Below are positions 12,340 to 24,960 of a stretch of 64,000 bases of DNA, piece by piece (within the stretch, counting starts at the first letter, position 1; each line of letters begins with the position of its first letter). Origin of the DNA: Liolophura sinensis (Eukaryota; Mollusca; Polyplacophora; Chitonida; Chitonidae). Under the pieces are notes generated by a model. It did no database searches and had not been told where the DNA came from. It was given only the letters and a program-made list of their open reading frames with translations. The position numbers were made by a program, and so were the translations under genes. The stretch spans positions 20,517,338-20,581,337 of the forward strand of contig NC_088302.1 in NCBI RefSeq assembly GCF_032854445.1, in the 5' to 3' direction.

Positions 12340-12530
12340 GGACTATGTTTATTTATTTTTTTGCTTAATGTTTTACGCCGTACTCAAGGATATTTCACTT
12401 ATACGACGGCGGTCAGCATAATGGTGGGTGGAAGCCGGGCAGAGCCCGGGGGAAACCCACGGCCATCCGCAGGTTGCTGCAGACCTTCCCACATACGGCC
12501 GGAGCAGCAGGACTATGACACTCGAGTCCC
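12340..12530 (-). mobile_element. SINE family 1, partial
   Basis: Inverted copy: ACGCCGTACTCAAGGATATT, CATCCGCAGGTTGCTGCAGA, CATACGGCCGGAG; the tRNA-like head is missing. Confidence 0.85.
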
Positions 12531-13011
12531 TTAACAAGCTCAGTAGTACACCCCTGGTTTTGGCAGGAGTGGATTATGTATGTTGAGTTTTAACATCCTA
12601 CTGAATTGGAAGCAGTGCATGTGTTCATAACTATCGCCATTGATCATGCACGATGAGTGTTCGATACGTTTTACTAGTGCCACTGCGTCAAGATCTCATC
12701 ATTTAATCGAATCAAATCCAGCTTTTATGCTCAAGTCTGGATAAATTTCTGTTACCTTTACTTATGCACAGCTGTAATGTCATGCTTTTGCACGTAAAAG
12801 AGAATCTGACATTAAATTCCTGTTTTTCTCTTGCCATGGGTAGAGTAAAATAGGCATACATGAATTCCACACTTCTTTATATGAATGTTCTCTAAGGCGT
12901 CGTTTCGCCTTACATGAATTACACATCCATTACCATCCGATACATTAGCTCAATACAAAAGTTTGACTCAGTATTCACGAATAAGTTCTGGAATAATAAC
13001 TGGTAAGTGGG

Positions 13012-13130
13012 AAGGTCTACCAGCAACCTGCGGATGGTCGTGGGTCTCCCCCGGGCTGTGACCGCTTTCCTAAGTATAAGTGAAATATTCTTGAGTACGG
13101 CGTAAAATACCAATCAAATAAATAAATAAC
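13012..13130 (+). mobile_element. SINE family 1, partial
   Basis: Contains CCTGCGGATGGTCGTGGGT and TTGAGTACGGCGTAAAATAC with an (AAATA)n tail; about 40 bp of the inner part is lost. Followed by a short run of GGACATCAAGCAGAT-like repeats (13140-13270). Confidence 0.8.
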
Positions 13131-13466
13131 AAATATTTTAGGCACCACATAGACAATAATATCATATAGATAGGGACCTCAAACAAATAGGAACATCAAG
13201 CAGATATGTAGATAGGGACATCAAGCAGATATGGAGACATCAAGCAGATAAGAAAATCACGCAGATAGGACCATCGTGAAAACAAGAACATCGTTCAGTT
13301 AAGAACAACGTGCAGGTAACAGAAAACAAGCAACATGTAATGATAAATCCTCGACACTTAGTAATTAAATTGGCTAAAGCTTGAAAAAGTGTGTTAGAAT
13401 GCCGTAACGATTTTAACACAGTATCCAAGCTCGGGTCCGGTTCACATGCACAAAAGCGATTAGAGT

Positions 13467-13695
13467 ATATTTATTTATTTATTTGATTGATGTTTTACGC
13501 CGTACTCAAGAATATTTCACTTGTGCGACGGGGGAAACCCACGACCATCCGCAGGTTGCTAGAAGACCTTCCCACGTACGGCCGGAGAGGAAGCCAGCAA
13601 CAACCGGACTTGAACTCACGGCGACCGCATTGGTGAGAGGCTCCTGGGTCATTGCGCTGCACTGGTGTGTTATTCCCCTCGGCCACGGAGGCTCC
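13467..13695 (-). mobile_element. SINE family 1, nearly complete
   Basis: Inverted copy from TTTATTTATTTGATTGATG to CCACGGAGGC, including the tRNA-like head. A gap replaces the GTCAGCATAATGGTGGG part. Confidence 0.88.
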
Positions 13696-14514
13696 CGATT
13701 AGAGTATAACTCAGCCCTCTGAGCTCTAAATTTTGTACAGTGAAATACAAAATGAGGGATTGATTCCTAAACCTGACAATTGTCACAGTGGGCAGAGCCA
13801 TGTAAGTTAAACCTGTGCAAGATGGAATTCAGCAGAATCTCACGCGATTGTGACTGAAGGACCAACACTTCTGGATGGCTTGAGAGGTCTTTTACTTCAG
13901 GGGGAGATAACTTTTGGATCAAAAGTAAAATAAAATCTATGACTCCCTTGTTACATGACTCCAGGTCTTTGCACTAAATATGATTTAAATGCACTTACAG
14001 CTTATTTGGCAGACAATGCTAGTTGACAAGATATACTGCTAAAGGCCAAGGCTTCCCTTCCCAGCTTCTCGGCCAATTCATTACGATATGTACCAACATA
14101 TGCCGATAAACCTGACATGATACCTAGGTAGTACCGCCTAATGAGAAGATGTAATATCTCATAGATTACTGGAGATGTCTTCAAGACAAACTAACTAGGC
14201 CTCACAGGGCACTTCATCAGCCTGATAAAAAGGACAGCCCTGCTTGGTGTGAAGTTAACTTGTACAAGGAGAAGAGGAAAGATTGAACGCTCGCCCACAG
14301 AGTCAATATCATTCAATCTTAGGCTTTGACAGTAGCTTAGCTCTAGACCCAGTTGTTCAATAGTGTTTTAAGGCGTGGGTATGGTATTAACTTTAGTTAA
14401 CACTAAAGTGTCATTTCCTTTTTATTAAGATGACATTGATAATAAGATTTAAACCGGGCTTAACCTTAAAGGAAAACACCTCTAAAAGTCCAAGTAAGTA
14501 TCACTAAATAGACC
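13696..14514. other. Unassigned sequence
   Basis: No gene or repeat family recognised. Confidence 0.4.
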
Positions 14515-14935
14515 ACTTAAAAGTATGCATAAATATACTTTCATATACTTTTTTTATATTTTTGTTTAAAGAGTTAAAAAGGCGTTCAAACATTTGAATT
14601 CTAAGGTGGGCTTTATGCACCATACTTTCAGAGAGTTATGAACCCTGACGTCACAGGAAGTTTTTCCAACTCTAATCACGAGTCTTGGAATGTTTAGTGT
14701 TGGAATAACTCTTTTTACCCATGAGTAAAAGATTACTGATAAAAGATTCCAAAAAATTCCTCCCTTCTGGTGATCATCAGTAAAAAATGTATGGTGTGAC
14801 GTCAGAGTTTCTAGATACTGTCAGTATGGCTCATAAGCACACCATAGTATTCAAATATTTGAATGCCTTTGAAAACTCTTTAAAAAATCTGAAAAAATAA
14901 ATGAAAGTATTTCACGCATAGATTTCAGTTGTTTG
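14515..14935. mobile_element. Palindromic non-autonomous element, about 420 bp
   Basis: Left arm GTTTAAAGAGTTAAAAAGGC, TTCAAACATTTGAATTCTAA, CTGACGTCACAGG is matched inversely on the right by GTGACGTCAGAG, TAGTATTCAAATATTTGAAT, AACTCTTTAAAAAATC. Arms about 140 bp, centre near 14725. Unrelated to the 7731 family. Confidence 0.75.
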
Positions 14936-15950
14936 TATGATGAACCGTACTTCACATTTTAGCTTCATTAACTTTAATACACTTTTGAAGAGCTGCCCCC
15001 TGGAATACAGAATGCAAAACCGTTTCAAAAGACCGTGGTCCGTTATATGTGCAGAGGACAATGTGAGGTAGTAGAGACCTTTAGTTAAATATTACATGTT
15101 CAGCTAGTAACTTGTAACTTGTAACTAGAATAGATAGTTGACATGTATAAGTTTGTACATGTAACTTCTAGCTAACGATCTCTAATAAAACACAGGGTGC
15201 AGTTTACCTCATGTGATAGAGGACGTAGCGTCAGTCCCATTAAAAAAGCTGCTTTTCATAATGAACATCTGCTCTAGAAGCAGGTCTCGTTAAATGTAAA
15301 CTTTAGCCAGTTCTTAACTTTGAGCAAGTACATGCAGCTGACAAACTTAGGCAAGAGTGATGCACTGTAATAGATTTTGGGGAAAATTTCCGGGAAAGCG
15401 CACTCAAGCTGTATTCCATATTGGTGGAAGGCAAATGATCACAAAACGACATGTAAGACGACCTGAACAGCCCTCTACGGTAGCTGGTGATGAATTCATG
15501 CAATACACGCGAAAAGAACGGTGCAGGCTAGAAGAGCCTCGCGAATTTCATGTAAGTGGGGTGGGAATGAATCAACACCCACAGCGTATCGACATTTGGA
15601 TCCAGCCCTCAGTTTGATATTGAGCATACTTGCTTATTTAATTCATTATACATTTAATAAATGTGCAAGGAACGAGAGAGACGACATTTGTGGTTTCGGT
15701 TGTTTGATTAGGCAAAATAATAAAAAATACAGCAGTCAAGATTTATCATCAAGGTGGATTATTTTTTAGACATTAGTAGGCACAGGAATTATGACTTGAC
15801 ACAACCAATCTTTTATTTCTCAAGTTCTGGATTAAGCTTGACAATGTAAGACTTCATTTTCTTAATTTTACTGGAGGCTGCCCTGTAGTGTGAAGTCATC
15901 TGCACCTGATGAAATAAAACACAATACATTTCATAAGTACACCTGAGATT
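14936..15950. other. Unassigned sequence
   Basis: 15400-15500 contains a TTGGTGGAAGGCAAATGATC segment also seen in diverged form near 4900 and 42085, so probably an old repeat. No gene. Confidence 0.4.
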
Positions 15951-16663
15951 CAGAGTTATATATATTACAAGAATGTTGTCATGAGCAGACCGCTGTGGTG
16001 ATGAACTTAAAAAGACCCAATGGAATGTTCAAAGCGAATAAATTTAATCACTATCAAATCAAATCGTGTACCATGAGTCATGAAAGGTTTCCTGTCCAAT
16101 GTACAAGTACATTTAAGTCCACCATGTATATATGTGGACAACACTCTTGTGAGCCATTATAAAGTGTATATAGCAAACCGTTATAGAATATTTTCTCTCA
16201 TTTTTAATATTATACCTAAAATATTTAAAGACATCTTTAATTTGTCTAAGGGGAACTAAATTCCCTTGTATGTAGCTAAATAGAATAGCCTACAAAAGTA
16301 AAATGAAAACATTTATTTTGGCATCACTAGTGTGACTTTAAATTCCAGTCACCTTTCCAATGTGGCAACTGCTGTGGCTGCGTTTTGTTATGCCTTTGCC
16401 AAACCTTTAGCCTTCACTTTATTTGATGTAGTATTGCCTTATGAGCCTATCATTGTGGCATGAAAACAATTCTTACCCTATTCAAAGTCCCACGGAGCTT
16501 TCTCTAACTTTTCTCTACTGATCAGCATGTCACCTGAAACGAAACATAAAGTTTTTTTTTCGAATAAATTCTGCTAAACTAGAGAAAATAAAAACAAGGT
16601 GATCTATCTACATTACACATAAGTTTGTATACATTGTTTTACCTATTCATAAATCACGCTTTG

Positions 16664-16905
16664 ATTGATTTATTTATTTATTTGACTGGTATTTTATAGA
16701 ATATTTCACTCATACGACGGCGGTCAGTATTATGGTGGGAGGAAACCGGGCGGAAAGCCACGACCATGGTTGCTGGAAGACCTTCCCAAGTTCGGCCGGG
16801 GAGGAAGCTAGCATCAGGTGGAACTCACAGTGACCGCATTGGTGAGAGGCTCATGGGTCATTACGCTGCGCTACCGTGCTAACCGACTGAGCCACGGAGG
16901 CCCCT
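16664..16905 (-). mobile_element. SINE family 1 with target-site duplication
   Basis: Nearly complete inverted copy ending GAGCCACGGAGGCCCC. Flanks AAATCACGCTTTGA (16651) and AAATCATGCTTTGA (16905) look like an aged target-site duplication. Lies in the last intron of inverted copy C. Confidence 0.88.
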
Positions 16906-17262
16906 AAATCATGCTTTGAATTGTAGTATTAAAAAAGACAAGAATAATAGCAACATCCAATTGATAGTACAGTTATATCAGCGACATATTGTATCAGCGC
17001 ACTAAATCTGTCCCTGTCTCTGTAGTATGTTAGCTTTGTTGTTTTTACAAACTGGATCTCGTCACGATATGGCTGCAAATCTGGCGTGAAGCCATAATCA
17101 TTCATGCAACCATTCTCTGCAAATATGTAAAATCATTGAATCTCAATTTCATGCAGAGGCCTAAATAGGTTTGGATGGCGACTCCATTCCATAGAATGAT
17201 TTGCACCAAGACAATAAGGCTATTCCAGGGCTTCAGTTCATCAGCTATCACAACGCTTTATT

Positions 17263-17318
17263 TATACATACATACGTACATACATACATACATACATACA
17301 TACATACATGCATACATA
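17263..17318. repeat. (TACA)n microsatellite
   Basis: About 13 repeats of CATA/TACA with one interruption. Confidence 0.9.
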
Positions 17319-17419
17319 AATTAGTTATGGCGACTACATTTCATGAAATGATTTACGCCAAGGCAATGAGATGTGTTTCCGGGATTCAGGCTATTGTAAT
17401 TAACAATGATCAATTCATG

Positions 17420-17468
17420 GATATTCTTGAGTACGGCGTAAAACACCAATCAAATCAAATCAAATCAA
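17420..17468 (+). mobile_element. SINE family 1 tail fragment
   Basis: ATTCTTGAGTACGGCGTAAA followed by AATCAAATCAAATCAA. Confidence 0.75.
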
Positions 17469-18421
17469 TTCATGGAGAACCATTGCCACAATGGCGCTGC
17501 TAAAATTCTGTGCATTCTACATGAATAGTTCTCGACAGCTTTAAAAACTAAACTTGCATTTTTAGACGGTAGACAAAGCATAGTTCTCACAGTTGGGTTA
17601 ACGATTCGAGCGTCTACAAGATCAGTAAACAATATTCGTCTGTCAACACTGTAGCGCTGACACACGCACGACTAAACTTGATGAATCGTCTGCTCAGCCT
17701 GGCCAAAGTTACAAAGATTAGAATAGCTCACCTTGAGTTTTATTAGGTAGCTATTTATCGTGTTCTTTATTACAAACATTGCAATTATGTAAATATCTCA
17801 CACACGTACCATTAGTGTCTGCGACAAAAAATGCCTTCCTCACACCCTCATTGGACGGCTGACTGTCTAGCTCGGCCAGCTCCTCCAGACTGATGAAGTT
17901 GTTGTTATTGACGTCGTACACACTGAAATCACGCTGGAAGTGGAAACTGCCTGCTCCCTGTTAGATGCACAAAACAGATCGATTATCCACATGACCATTC
18001 TATTTAATGATAGCTTTTTTATGAACGCCTTTGTATAAGAAAGCAGCCAGAGGTGTGTAGAGTCAAGTGGACATTGAAAGTCATGCAACTCACTTAACTT
18101 CCAATTCTTATAGGGTTTCTATACCTAGAATAAATCAGCAACCAAGGCAAGGGAAACTAAAACACACAACAAATTTAAATCATTAAATTCTATTTAATAA
18201 TAGTGTTTTTTATGTGTGTCATCGTATGCGAAAGCGACTAGAGGTGTGTAAAGTAAACTAGACATGGAAAATCACGTGACTCACTTGCCTGGCAATTCTT
18301 ATAAGGCTTATATACCTTAAAAGAATTTGGCAAACAAGACTGGAGAAACTGGAATCGAATACCTCATCTGATCACACGTGTGCACGTGGCCCTTAGCGAG
18401 GGGCGCTTTCATTTTCTCTGC

Positions 18422-18685
18422 GGGGGCCTCGGTGACTCAGTTGGTTAGCGCGCTAGTGAAGCGTAATGACCCAGGAATCTCTCACCAATGCGGTCGCTGT
18501 GAGTTCAAGTCCAGCTCATGCTGGCTTCCTCTCCGGCCGTACGTGGGGAGGTCTTCCAGCATCCTCCGGATGGCGTGGGTTTTCCCCGGTTTCTGCCCGC
18601 TTTCCTCCCACCATAATACTGGCCGCCGTCGTATAAGCGAAATATTCTTGAGTACGGCGTAAAACACCAATTAAATAAATAAATA
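18422..18685 (+). mobile_element. SINE family 1, full-length
   Basis: Head GGGGGCCTCGGTGACTCAGT with box A TTGGTTAGCGCGCTAG and box B GAGTTCAAGTCC, then the family body and AATAAATAAAT tail. It sits where the signal/cysteine exon of copy C should be. Confidence 0.92.
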
Positions 18686-19555
18686 TATTTTCTCTGCGGA
18701 AAAAAATTTATTTTCGAGACATTAAGCGTAAGAGTTTATTTATTTATTCGATTTGTTGTTTAGCGCCGCACTTCAGAACTCTTAGCGGCTAAAACAATTT
18801 TGAAATAATCCTTGACATAGTAGTGCTGACACAGTATCTCTTCTTTCACGTGATTTTCAGGTAATTTAATATTTCGCCGAATAATGCATTATATACCAAC
18901 GGACACTCTCTTATGTGGACTTGGTTGGTATTAGGTGAATGGATAGACAAAATTCACCATTTCACTTTTACAGCGGAATCCCAAAAGATGAGTTTAGAGG
19001 CTAGTGTTAAAGTTAAGGCACGGAGACGTTTGTTCTTTTGTATAAGTGCCTATAAAGAAATGGGCTCGTCCATTTCAGCAGCCAGAATCCAAAACGAGGC
19101 AATATGCTAATGTGACTATACAGACGGTCTCTTGTCAATTGCCTGGATTGACTCAATTTTTAAGTAGTGCTGGGAAAGCAAATATGTCTGGTGTTAAGAA
19201 TATCAGTATAATGTCTCGCGTGTTCGACCGCGACTTCAAGTCAGGAGATTTTGTCAGATACGTGACAGAAGAGCGGTGATTCAGTTTCGTCCATCTTCAA
19301 ACCTGCCCTTTTGTTATCAGTGAAATGGGTTAAATACAAATCCTTTCATTATTCATGTGGGAAAAAAACCGTCAGAAATTAAATATGAAGATATCTGTAC
19401 TGTTTAACACGAAAGCAAAACGATAACTTAAGCTTGGCCGTATTGGCCAATTATACCAGTCAAATAAATAAGCACGTTTAAAGAAGCCAAAACTGATGTT
19501 CAAAATATGCACATCACAATATAACGTCGTGTTAATGCCCACGTTCTTAACATAT

Positions 19556-19732
19556 TCACGGCCTGGATAGGCTGCTTAGACTAAGTTGACGTTTGCGATT
19601 GAGGTCTAGAGGTCGAATCCAGCTGTTGCACGGAATGTGGCTTAGTGTCAGGAGATTTGTCAAGTAACCGACAAAGTGCCAAACGCCCCCACATACCGAA
19701 AACAGTCGACGTTAAATAAACACCAAATAAGT
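19556..19732 (+). mobile_element. SINE family 3 (box B GGTCGAATCC), copy C locus
   Basis: Head GGCCTGGATAGGCTGCTTAG, box B GAGGTCGAATCCAGC, tail GACGTTAAATAAACACC. The matching element, inverted as expected, is present in copy B (36402-36601) and missing from copy A. Confidence 0.75.
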
Positions 19733-19918
19733 TAATGGTAAAAATATGATGGTTTCTGACGAATAGAAAACAGATGTACAGGTATATACTGAACCAAAAG
19801 CGCAATGTATACGAAAAATGTAAACGAAAGTTGGACGAAGGCTTGGAGCGAGGCACAGAACTCAGCTAGTTGAATGATACAACAGCTGGTTCCTTATGTG
19901 GCTTGTTGCAGAACGGTC

Positions 19919-19927
19919 CTATTTATA
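19919..19927 (-). promoter_or_regulatory. TATA box, copy C
   Basis: TATAAATAG on the minus strand in the inverted copy. The leader exon next to it has lost its GTAAGT donor, so any transcript would not splice as in A and B. Confidence 0.55.
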
Positions 19928-20393
19928 GTCAAGTCATAGGGTCAGGAGTCACCCCTCGAAAGGCTGATTGGAGGAGAATCGGAGTTCAGTTCAGGAGAAA
20001 AACAATAGATTCAACGAAATGACGTGCGCATCCTGTTTGTGTTATAACTGGAAAATGGTGAAACCTGCTTGTTGGTTTGGGGGTGAGAAGTCACATCCTG
20101 TATACTGAGAACTGCTGTACTTATTCACCAATGCCAAGTCAAACCAATTAAAGCTAATTAAATTAGGATTGAAAACTTGAGTGATAGTTGTAAGTAGTAC
20201 AGTTTGTCTAATCCAACATGGTTTAACTGAAATTAAAGTACATTCGGTCCATTACGTAACCGCTTATTAGGTGTATAGCCGTGATCAAAATAGCTCATCC
20301 TCAGGGGATAAATCTTACGCAGTAATCAGCGGCCAAAACAAATTTATAGCCAAATTAATACCGTACGTTTAGAAGTCATTTATAAGAAAATTG

Positions 20394-20655
20394 GGGGTGT
20401 CTGTGGCTCAGTTGGTTAGCGCGCTAGCGCAGCGCAATGACCCAGGAATCTCTCACCAATGCGGTCGCTGTGAGTCCAGCTCATGCTGGCTTCCTCTCCG
20501 GCCGTACGTGGGAAGGCCTTTCAGCAACCTGCGGATGGTCGTGGTTTCCCCCCGGGCTCTGCTCGGTTTCCACCCACCATAATGCTGACCGCCGTCGTAT
20601 AAGTGAAATATTCTTGAGTACAGCTTAAAACATTAATCAAATAAATAAATAAATA
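20394..20655 (+). mobile_element. SINE family 1, full-length with 13-bp target-site duplication
   Basis: Head TGTCTGTGGCTCAGTTGGTT, body and (AAATA)n tail. TATAAGAAAATTG stands on both sides, the clearest retroposition signature in the window. Probably one of the youngest copies. Confidence 0.95.
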
Positions 20656-22384
20656 TAAGAAAATTGTAAATAGAACTCGTACTCCCTTTGCGTTCTGAGA
20701 GAATCTGTAAAATTTTGCTCTAGATCCTTGGAGTTAGCTTTATTCCATAATCCATACCGTCAAATTTTGTAATCGGTGAAGGCAATGTGTATTTTTTTTT
20801 GGACAACTGAAAAGAAATCAGTGAATGATTTAAATAAAAATTAATTCCCATGAATTTTCCTGAAGCCTGTTTGGTTATCTGCAATCAAGTTATCCACGGA
20901 GAATAAGCGTTTGCTTATATAAAATACTGGTAAAAACCTTTTTTGATACGACTTAAAAGCACCCGCTAATATCCTCTTAAATTTTTCTTTCAAAATTAGG
21001 ATAAATAATGTCATGAGCCAAGCGTCTTGCAGGAACTAAAATGTAATTAAATAATTCAGCAGAAATACAAATCAGAGTATTCTGTAAGACGGTCGGAAAG
21101 CTAGAGACAACGTGATCTTCTTAGCAACAGACGGCGTGTGTAAAAGAAAATGTCCTTCTCATGTTATAGAATAGGAAAATGGACATTTTTGAATCGATAT
21201 CAGCTATAGTGTATTTTCAGCTTTCCAGATAGTCTGAGAGTTCTGTAGAGCTTGCTTGATGTTTTCTTGTACAACCAGATCTTGCTGATCGCTGACGGAG
21301 AGGAAAATACGGACCAGATGCTTCAACGGGGTGGCCATTTTGTTTTCAACCAGGCTAGAGCGATCACTTGATCTCCAACTTCTGTGCCGTCTTACAGAAT
21401 GAACAATAAATATTCTCTACGACAGTATACAACACCAATCAAATAAATGAATAAATAAAATATAGTTTTGCCTGTAGCAGAAAATAACAACCACAATACA
21501 CACATTTACATGCCACATCGGAACATCTGATTCATCTGAAATATTACTGCTGCGTATGTACTTATATTGAATGTGTGCTGAATGGATATACTATTTCGCA
21601 TACATAACATAGATCAGTTTGACAGCTAGTGCGAGTAAAATATAGAACATAGCGTATATCTACCCGGTAACCTAGATGACACTGATACGTTAATACCACG
21701 TCGGAATTTGTACCAATTTGTACAGCTTCAGTTACAGCTGTAAGCAAATATCCTAAATCTGGTTCGACGTTAAACCCCAGGCACTCACTCACTGCTACAC
21801 TTGAACTCTGGAAACCGACCCTCTGCACAAAGTGTTCTATAACCAGCACGACCGCTTGAAGGCTTAATATGAGACTTTCCTGTCGGAAATTCGTTGTACA
21901 TTCCTTGAACCCGCAACGGTACTCGTCAGCCTACATCCACGAGGGGAAAACGGAGGTATATCCACCAGGAGAACGGACATCCATCAGGAGGATGGTGTAG
22001 TGCGCATGACCACACATATGGCGCGAAATGCAAAGTAGTGGGATATAGTTACACATTTGTGTTCACTAAAAAGACATACGGATTATATCACTGTATATCT
22101 CATACCATTAACTTAAATTTTATTTACTACAGCGCTTCTCCAAATTATCGAACTAACGCCGACAGATGATGAATAAGATAAGGTATCTTATAAATTATCG
22201 GTATAAATTATCGAACTATCGACGACAGATGATGAATAAGACAAGGTATTCTATATCATAAGGATACAACAGCCCAAGGCCTCTCCAGACCCGTTTTCCC
22301 GACATGGGGTTCATAGGCCTATAGGACTATACAATATACAGGTACTTGGTATCGGGTGCAGGACGGTGGTTTTCCCCCGGCATC
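20656..22384. other. Unassigned, with small repeat pieces
   Basis: 21413-21460 is a SINE family 1 tail fragment; 21745-21795 is a family 2 tail fragment (CGACGTTAAACCCCAGGCAC). 22140-22250 holds two copies of a TTATCGAACTA ... CGACAGATGATGAATAAGA segment. No gene. Confidence 0.5.
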
Positions 22385-23795
22385 TATATTAAATGTGCCT
22401 AATTTACCTTCAGACAGGTATAAAGTACAACATCCACGAGGAGGACGGTTGCTAATTTAACCTCCTGCATGTATAAGGTATAACATCCACGGACGGTGAT
22501 TAATTTACCTCCCTGTAGGTATAAGGTACAACATCCATGAGGAGAACGGTAGCTAATTTACCTCCCTGCAGGTATAAAGTACATCATCCATGAGGAGAAA
22601 GGTGGCTAATTTTCCTTCCTGCAGGTATAAGGTACAACATCCATGAGGAGGACGTTGGCTAATTTACCTTCCTGCAGATGTAAAGTGCAACATCCACGAG
22701 GAGGACGTTGGCTAGTTTACCTTCCTGGAGGTGTCAGGTACAAAATCCACGAGGAGGACGGTGATTAATTTACCTCCCTATAGATGTAAAGTACAAAATC
22801 CACGAGGAAAACGGTGGCTAATTTACCTTCCTATAGGTATAAAGTACAACATCCATGAGGAGGGCGGTGCCTAATTTGCCTTCCTACTGGTATAGGGTAC
22901 AACATCCACGAGGAGGACGGTGGCTAATTTAACATCCTACTGTTATAAGGTACAAAATCCACGAGGAGGACGTTGGATAATTTACCTTCCTTTAGGTATA
23001 AGGTACAACATCCACGAGGAGAACGGTGGGCAATTTACCTCCCTGTAGGTATCAGGTACAACATCCAAGAGGAGGACGGTGGCTAATTTACCTTCCTGCA
23101 GGTATAAGGTACAACATCCACGATGGAGGACGGTGGCTAATTTACCTTTCTGCAGGTATCGGGTACAACATCCACGAGGAGCACGGTGGCTAATTTACCT
23201 TCCTGTAGGTATAAGGTACAATATCCATGAGGAAGACGGTTGCTAGTTTACCTTCCTACTGGTATAAGGTACAACATCCACGAGGAGGACGGTGGCTAAT
23301 TTACCTCCCTGTAGGTATAAGGTACAACATCCATGAGGAGGACGTTGGCTAATTTACCTTCCTGATGGTATAAGGTACAACATCCATGAGGAGGACGTTG
23401 GCTAATTTACCTCCCTGTAGGTATCAGGTACAACATCCATGAGGAGCACGGTGGCTAATTAAACTTCCTACAGGTATCAGGTACAACATCCACGAGGAGG
23501 ACGTTGGCTAATTTACCTTCCTACTGGTATAAAGTTCAACATCCACGATGAGAACGGTGGCTGATTTAACTTCCTACTGGTATAAGGTACAACATCCACG
23601 AGGAGGACGGTGGCTAATTTACCTTCCTGTAGGTATCAGGTACAGCATCCACGAGGAGGACGGTGGCTGATTTATCTATCTATAGCTATACAGTGCAACA
23701 TCCACGAGGAGGACGGTGACTAATTTAACTTCCTGCAGGTATCAGGCACAACATCCACGAGGAAGACGGTGGCTAATTTACCATCCTTTTCCCCG
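22385..23795. repeat. 53-bp minisatellite, about 26 units (left flank of duplication)
   Basis: Unit contains GGTATAAGGTACAACATCCA, CGAGGAGGACGGTGGCTAAT and TTACCTTCCTGCA. Every unit holds CTTCCTGCAG|GTATAAGG or a variant. It ends about 35 bp before copy A of the segmental duplication starts. Confidence 0.95.
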
Positions 23796-24570
23796 CAGAT
23801 GAGTAAAGTCCAACATTAACGAGGACAAACCCAGTTTGCCTTTCTCTACACGTACGTATATGAGAAAGAATTCACAGCACATTAGAATATAATCCACGAA
23901 TTATCCAATATTGGAAATCCAGTGACCACCAATCTCGGACAGTAGAATAAAAAAGTCAACAACCACATACTAGTTTAAATATATGTATCTTAAGGAGCCC
24001 TGGTGCAGTGCACTAACCCACGACCCATGGAGAGTTTGCAAACAGAAACTCTAATTAAACAAGTTCCCTTCTCTAAAAATGTTACAGTATTGTATTCATC
24101 CGGTTTGCAAAAACCTTTACAGAAAGACTATTATAAACTGAAGAACGCATTACTGGGATGTACAGACACAAGTTGTGCTTCAATACATTTGCTGCAGTAC
24201 CATAGGCAAGTTCATTAGTATATAAACTCTCTTGTACATTCTAAGATTCTATACATATGTAAGCGAAGCAATGAATGGTATGGAGGTGAAATGGAAAATA
24301 CATGATAGGTGTAGGCTATACGTACAAGTCATATAGCCATGATACAATGATAACAATGATATAAAATACACATTGTCAGCCCATCAGTCATCTATTATTT
24401 ACATACACAGCACGCCAGTTTCGATTCAGTACTGCTGATTAAGCGGTGTGCTATTAATTGTTCACTTATTTTAAGTGCCGTGTGTAACGATGAATGTTCA
24501 GTTTGACAGCATCTTCGCCTTGCTTCTGGTACAGATATGCGCAGTTTGTTGGATACAAGTAGTGCGACTA

Positions 24571-24960
24571 CATCCCGAACCAAAGCTTCCTTACATCTCC
24601 TGAACCGAATGTAATCCTGTCAAAGGCTTCTTATTCATTTGTAAAAGATTGAAATCTTTAAATGTATATAGATTGTTACTAATTAAAAATATATGCCTGC
24701 GCACTTTTTAGCATCCCGAACCAAAGCTTCCTTACATCTCCTATTCCTGACTGTCCCTTTGTACCTTCAAAGACAAAATGTCAACCGAATGTAATCCTGT
24801 CAAAGGTTTCTTATTGATTTGTAAAAGACTGAAATCTGGAAATGTATATAGATTGTTACTAATTAAAAATATATGCCTGCGCACTTTTTAGCATCCCGAA
24901 CCAAAGCTTCCTTACATCTCCTATTCTTGACTGTCCCTTCGTACCTTTAAAGACAAAATG
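24571..24960. repeat. Direct repeat of 140-180 bp, about 2.5 units (copy A)
   Basis: CATCCCGAACCAAAGCTTCC recurs near 24571, 24712 and 24893, with ACCGAATGTAATCCTGTCAA between. The first unit lacks about 39 bp. The same set is at 32683-33060 in copy B. Confidence 0.85.

Larger units (their letters stand above)
16478..20130 (-). pseudogene. Inverted, decayed copy C of the EF-hand gene
   Basis: The minus strand matches copies A and B from the promoter (TATA box 19919-19927) to the 3' end (AATAAA, 16418-16423 on the minus strand). EF exons are intact in frame: 17810-17957 (148 bp, one codon deleted) and 16478-16533. But similarity to the exon with the signal and cysteine peptide stops just at the start codon near 19170, and that exon is absent; unrelated DNA with a SINE (18422-18685) fills the space. 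The leader-exon donor is also lost. EF loop 2 reads DTNGDMLISREK, with Lys for the essential Glu at position 12. Part of the intron (about 18000-18150) is repeated in diverged form at 18190-18340. Confidence 0.8.

Noticed and set aside
18422-18470. tRNA gene
   Set aside because: Box A and B are tRNA-like, but no cloverleaf with acceptor stem closes; each is the head of a SINE with body and (AAATA)n tail.
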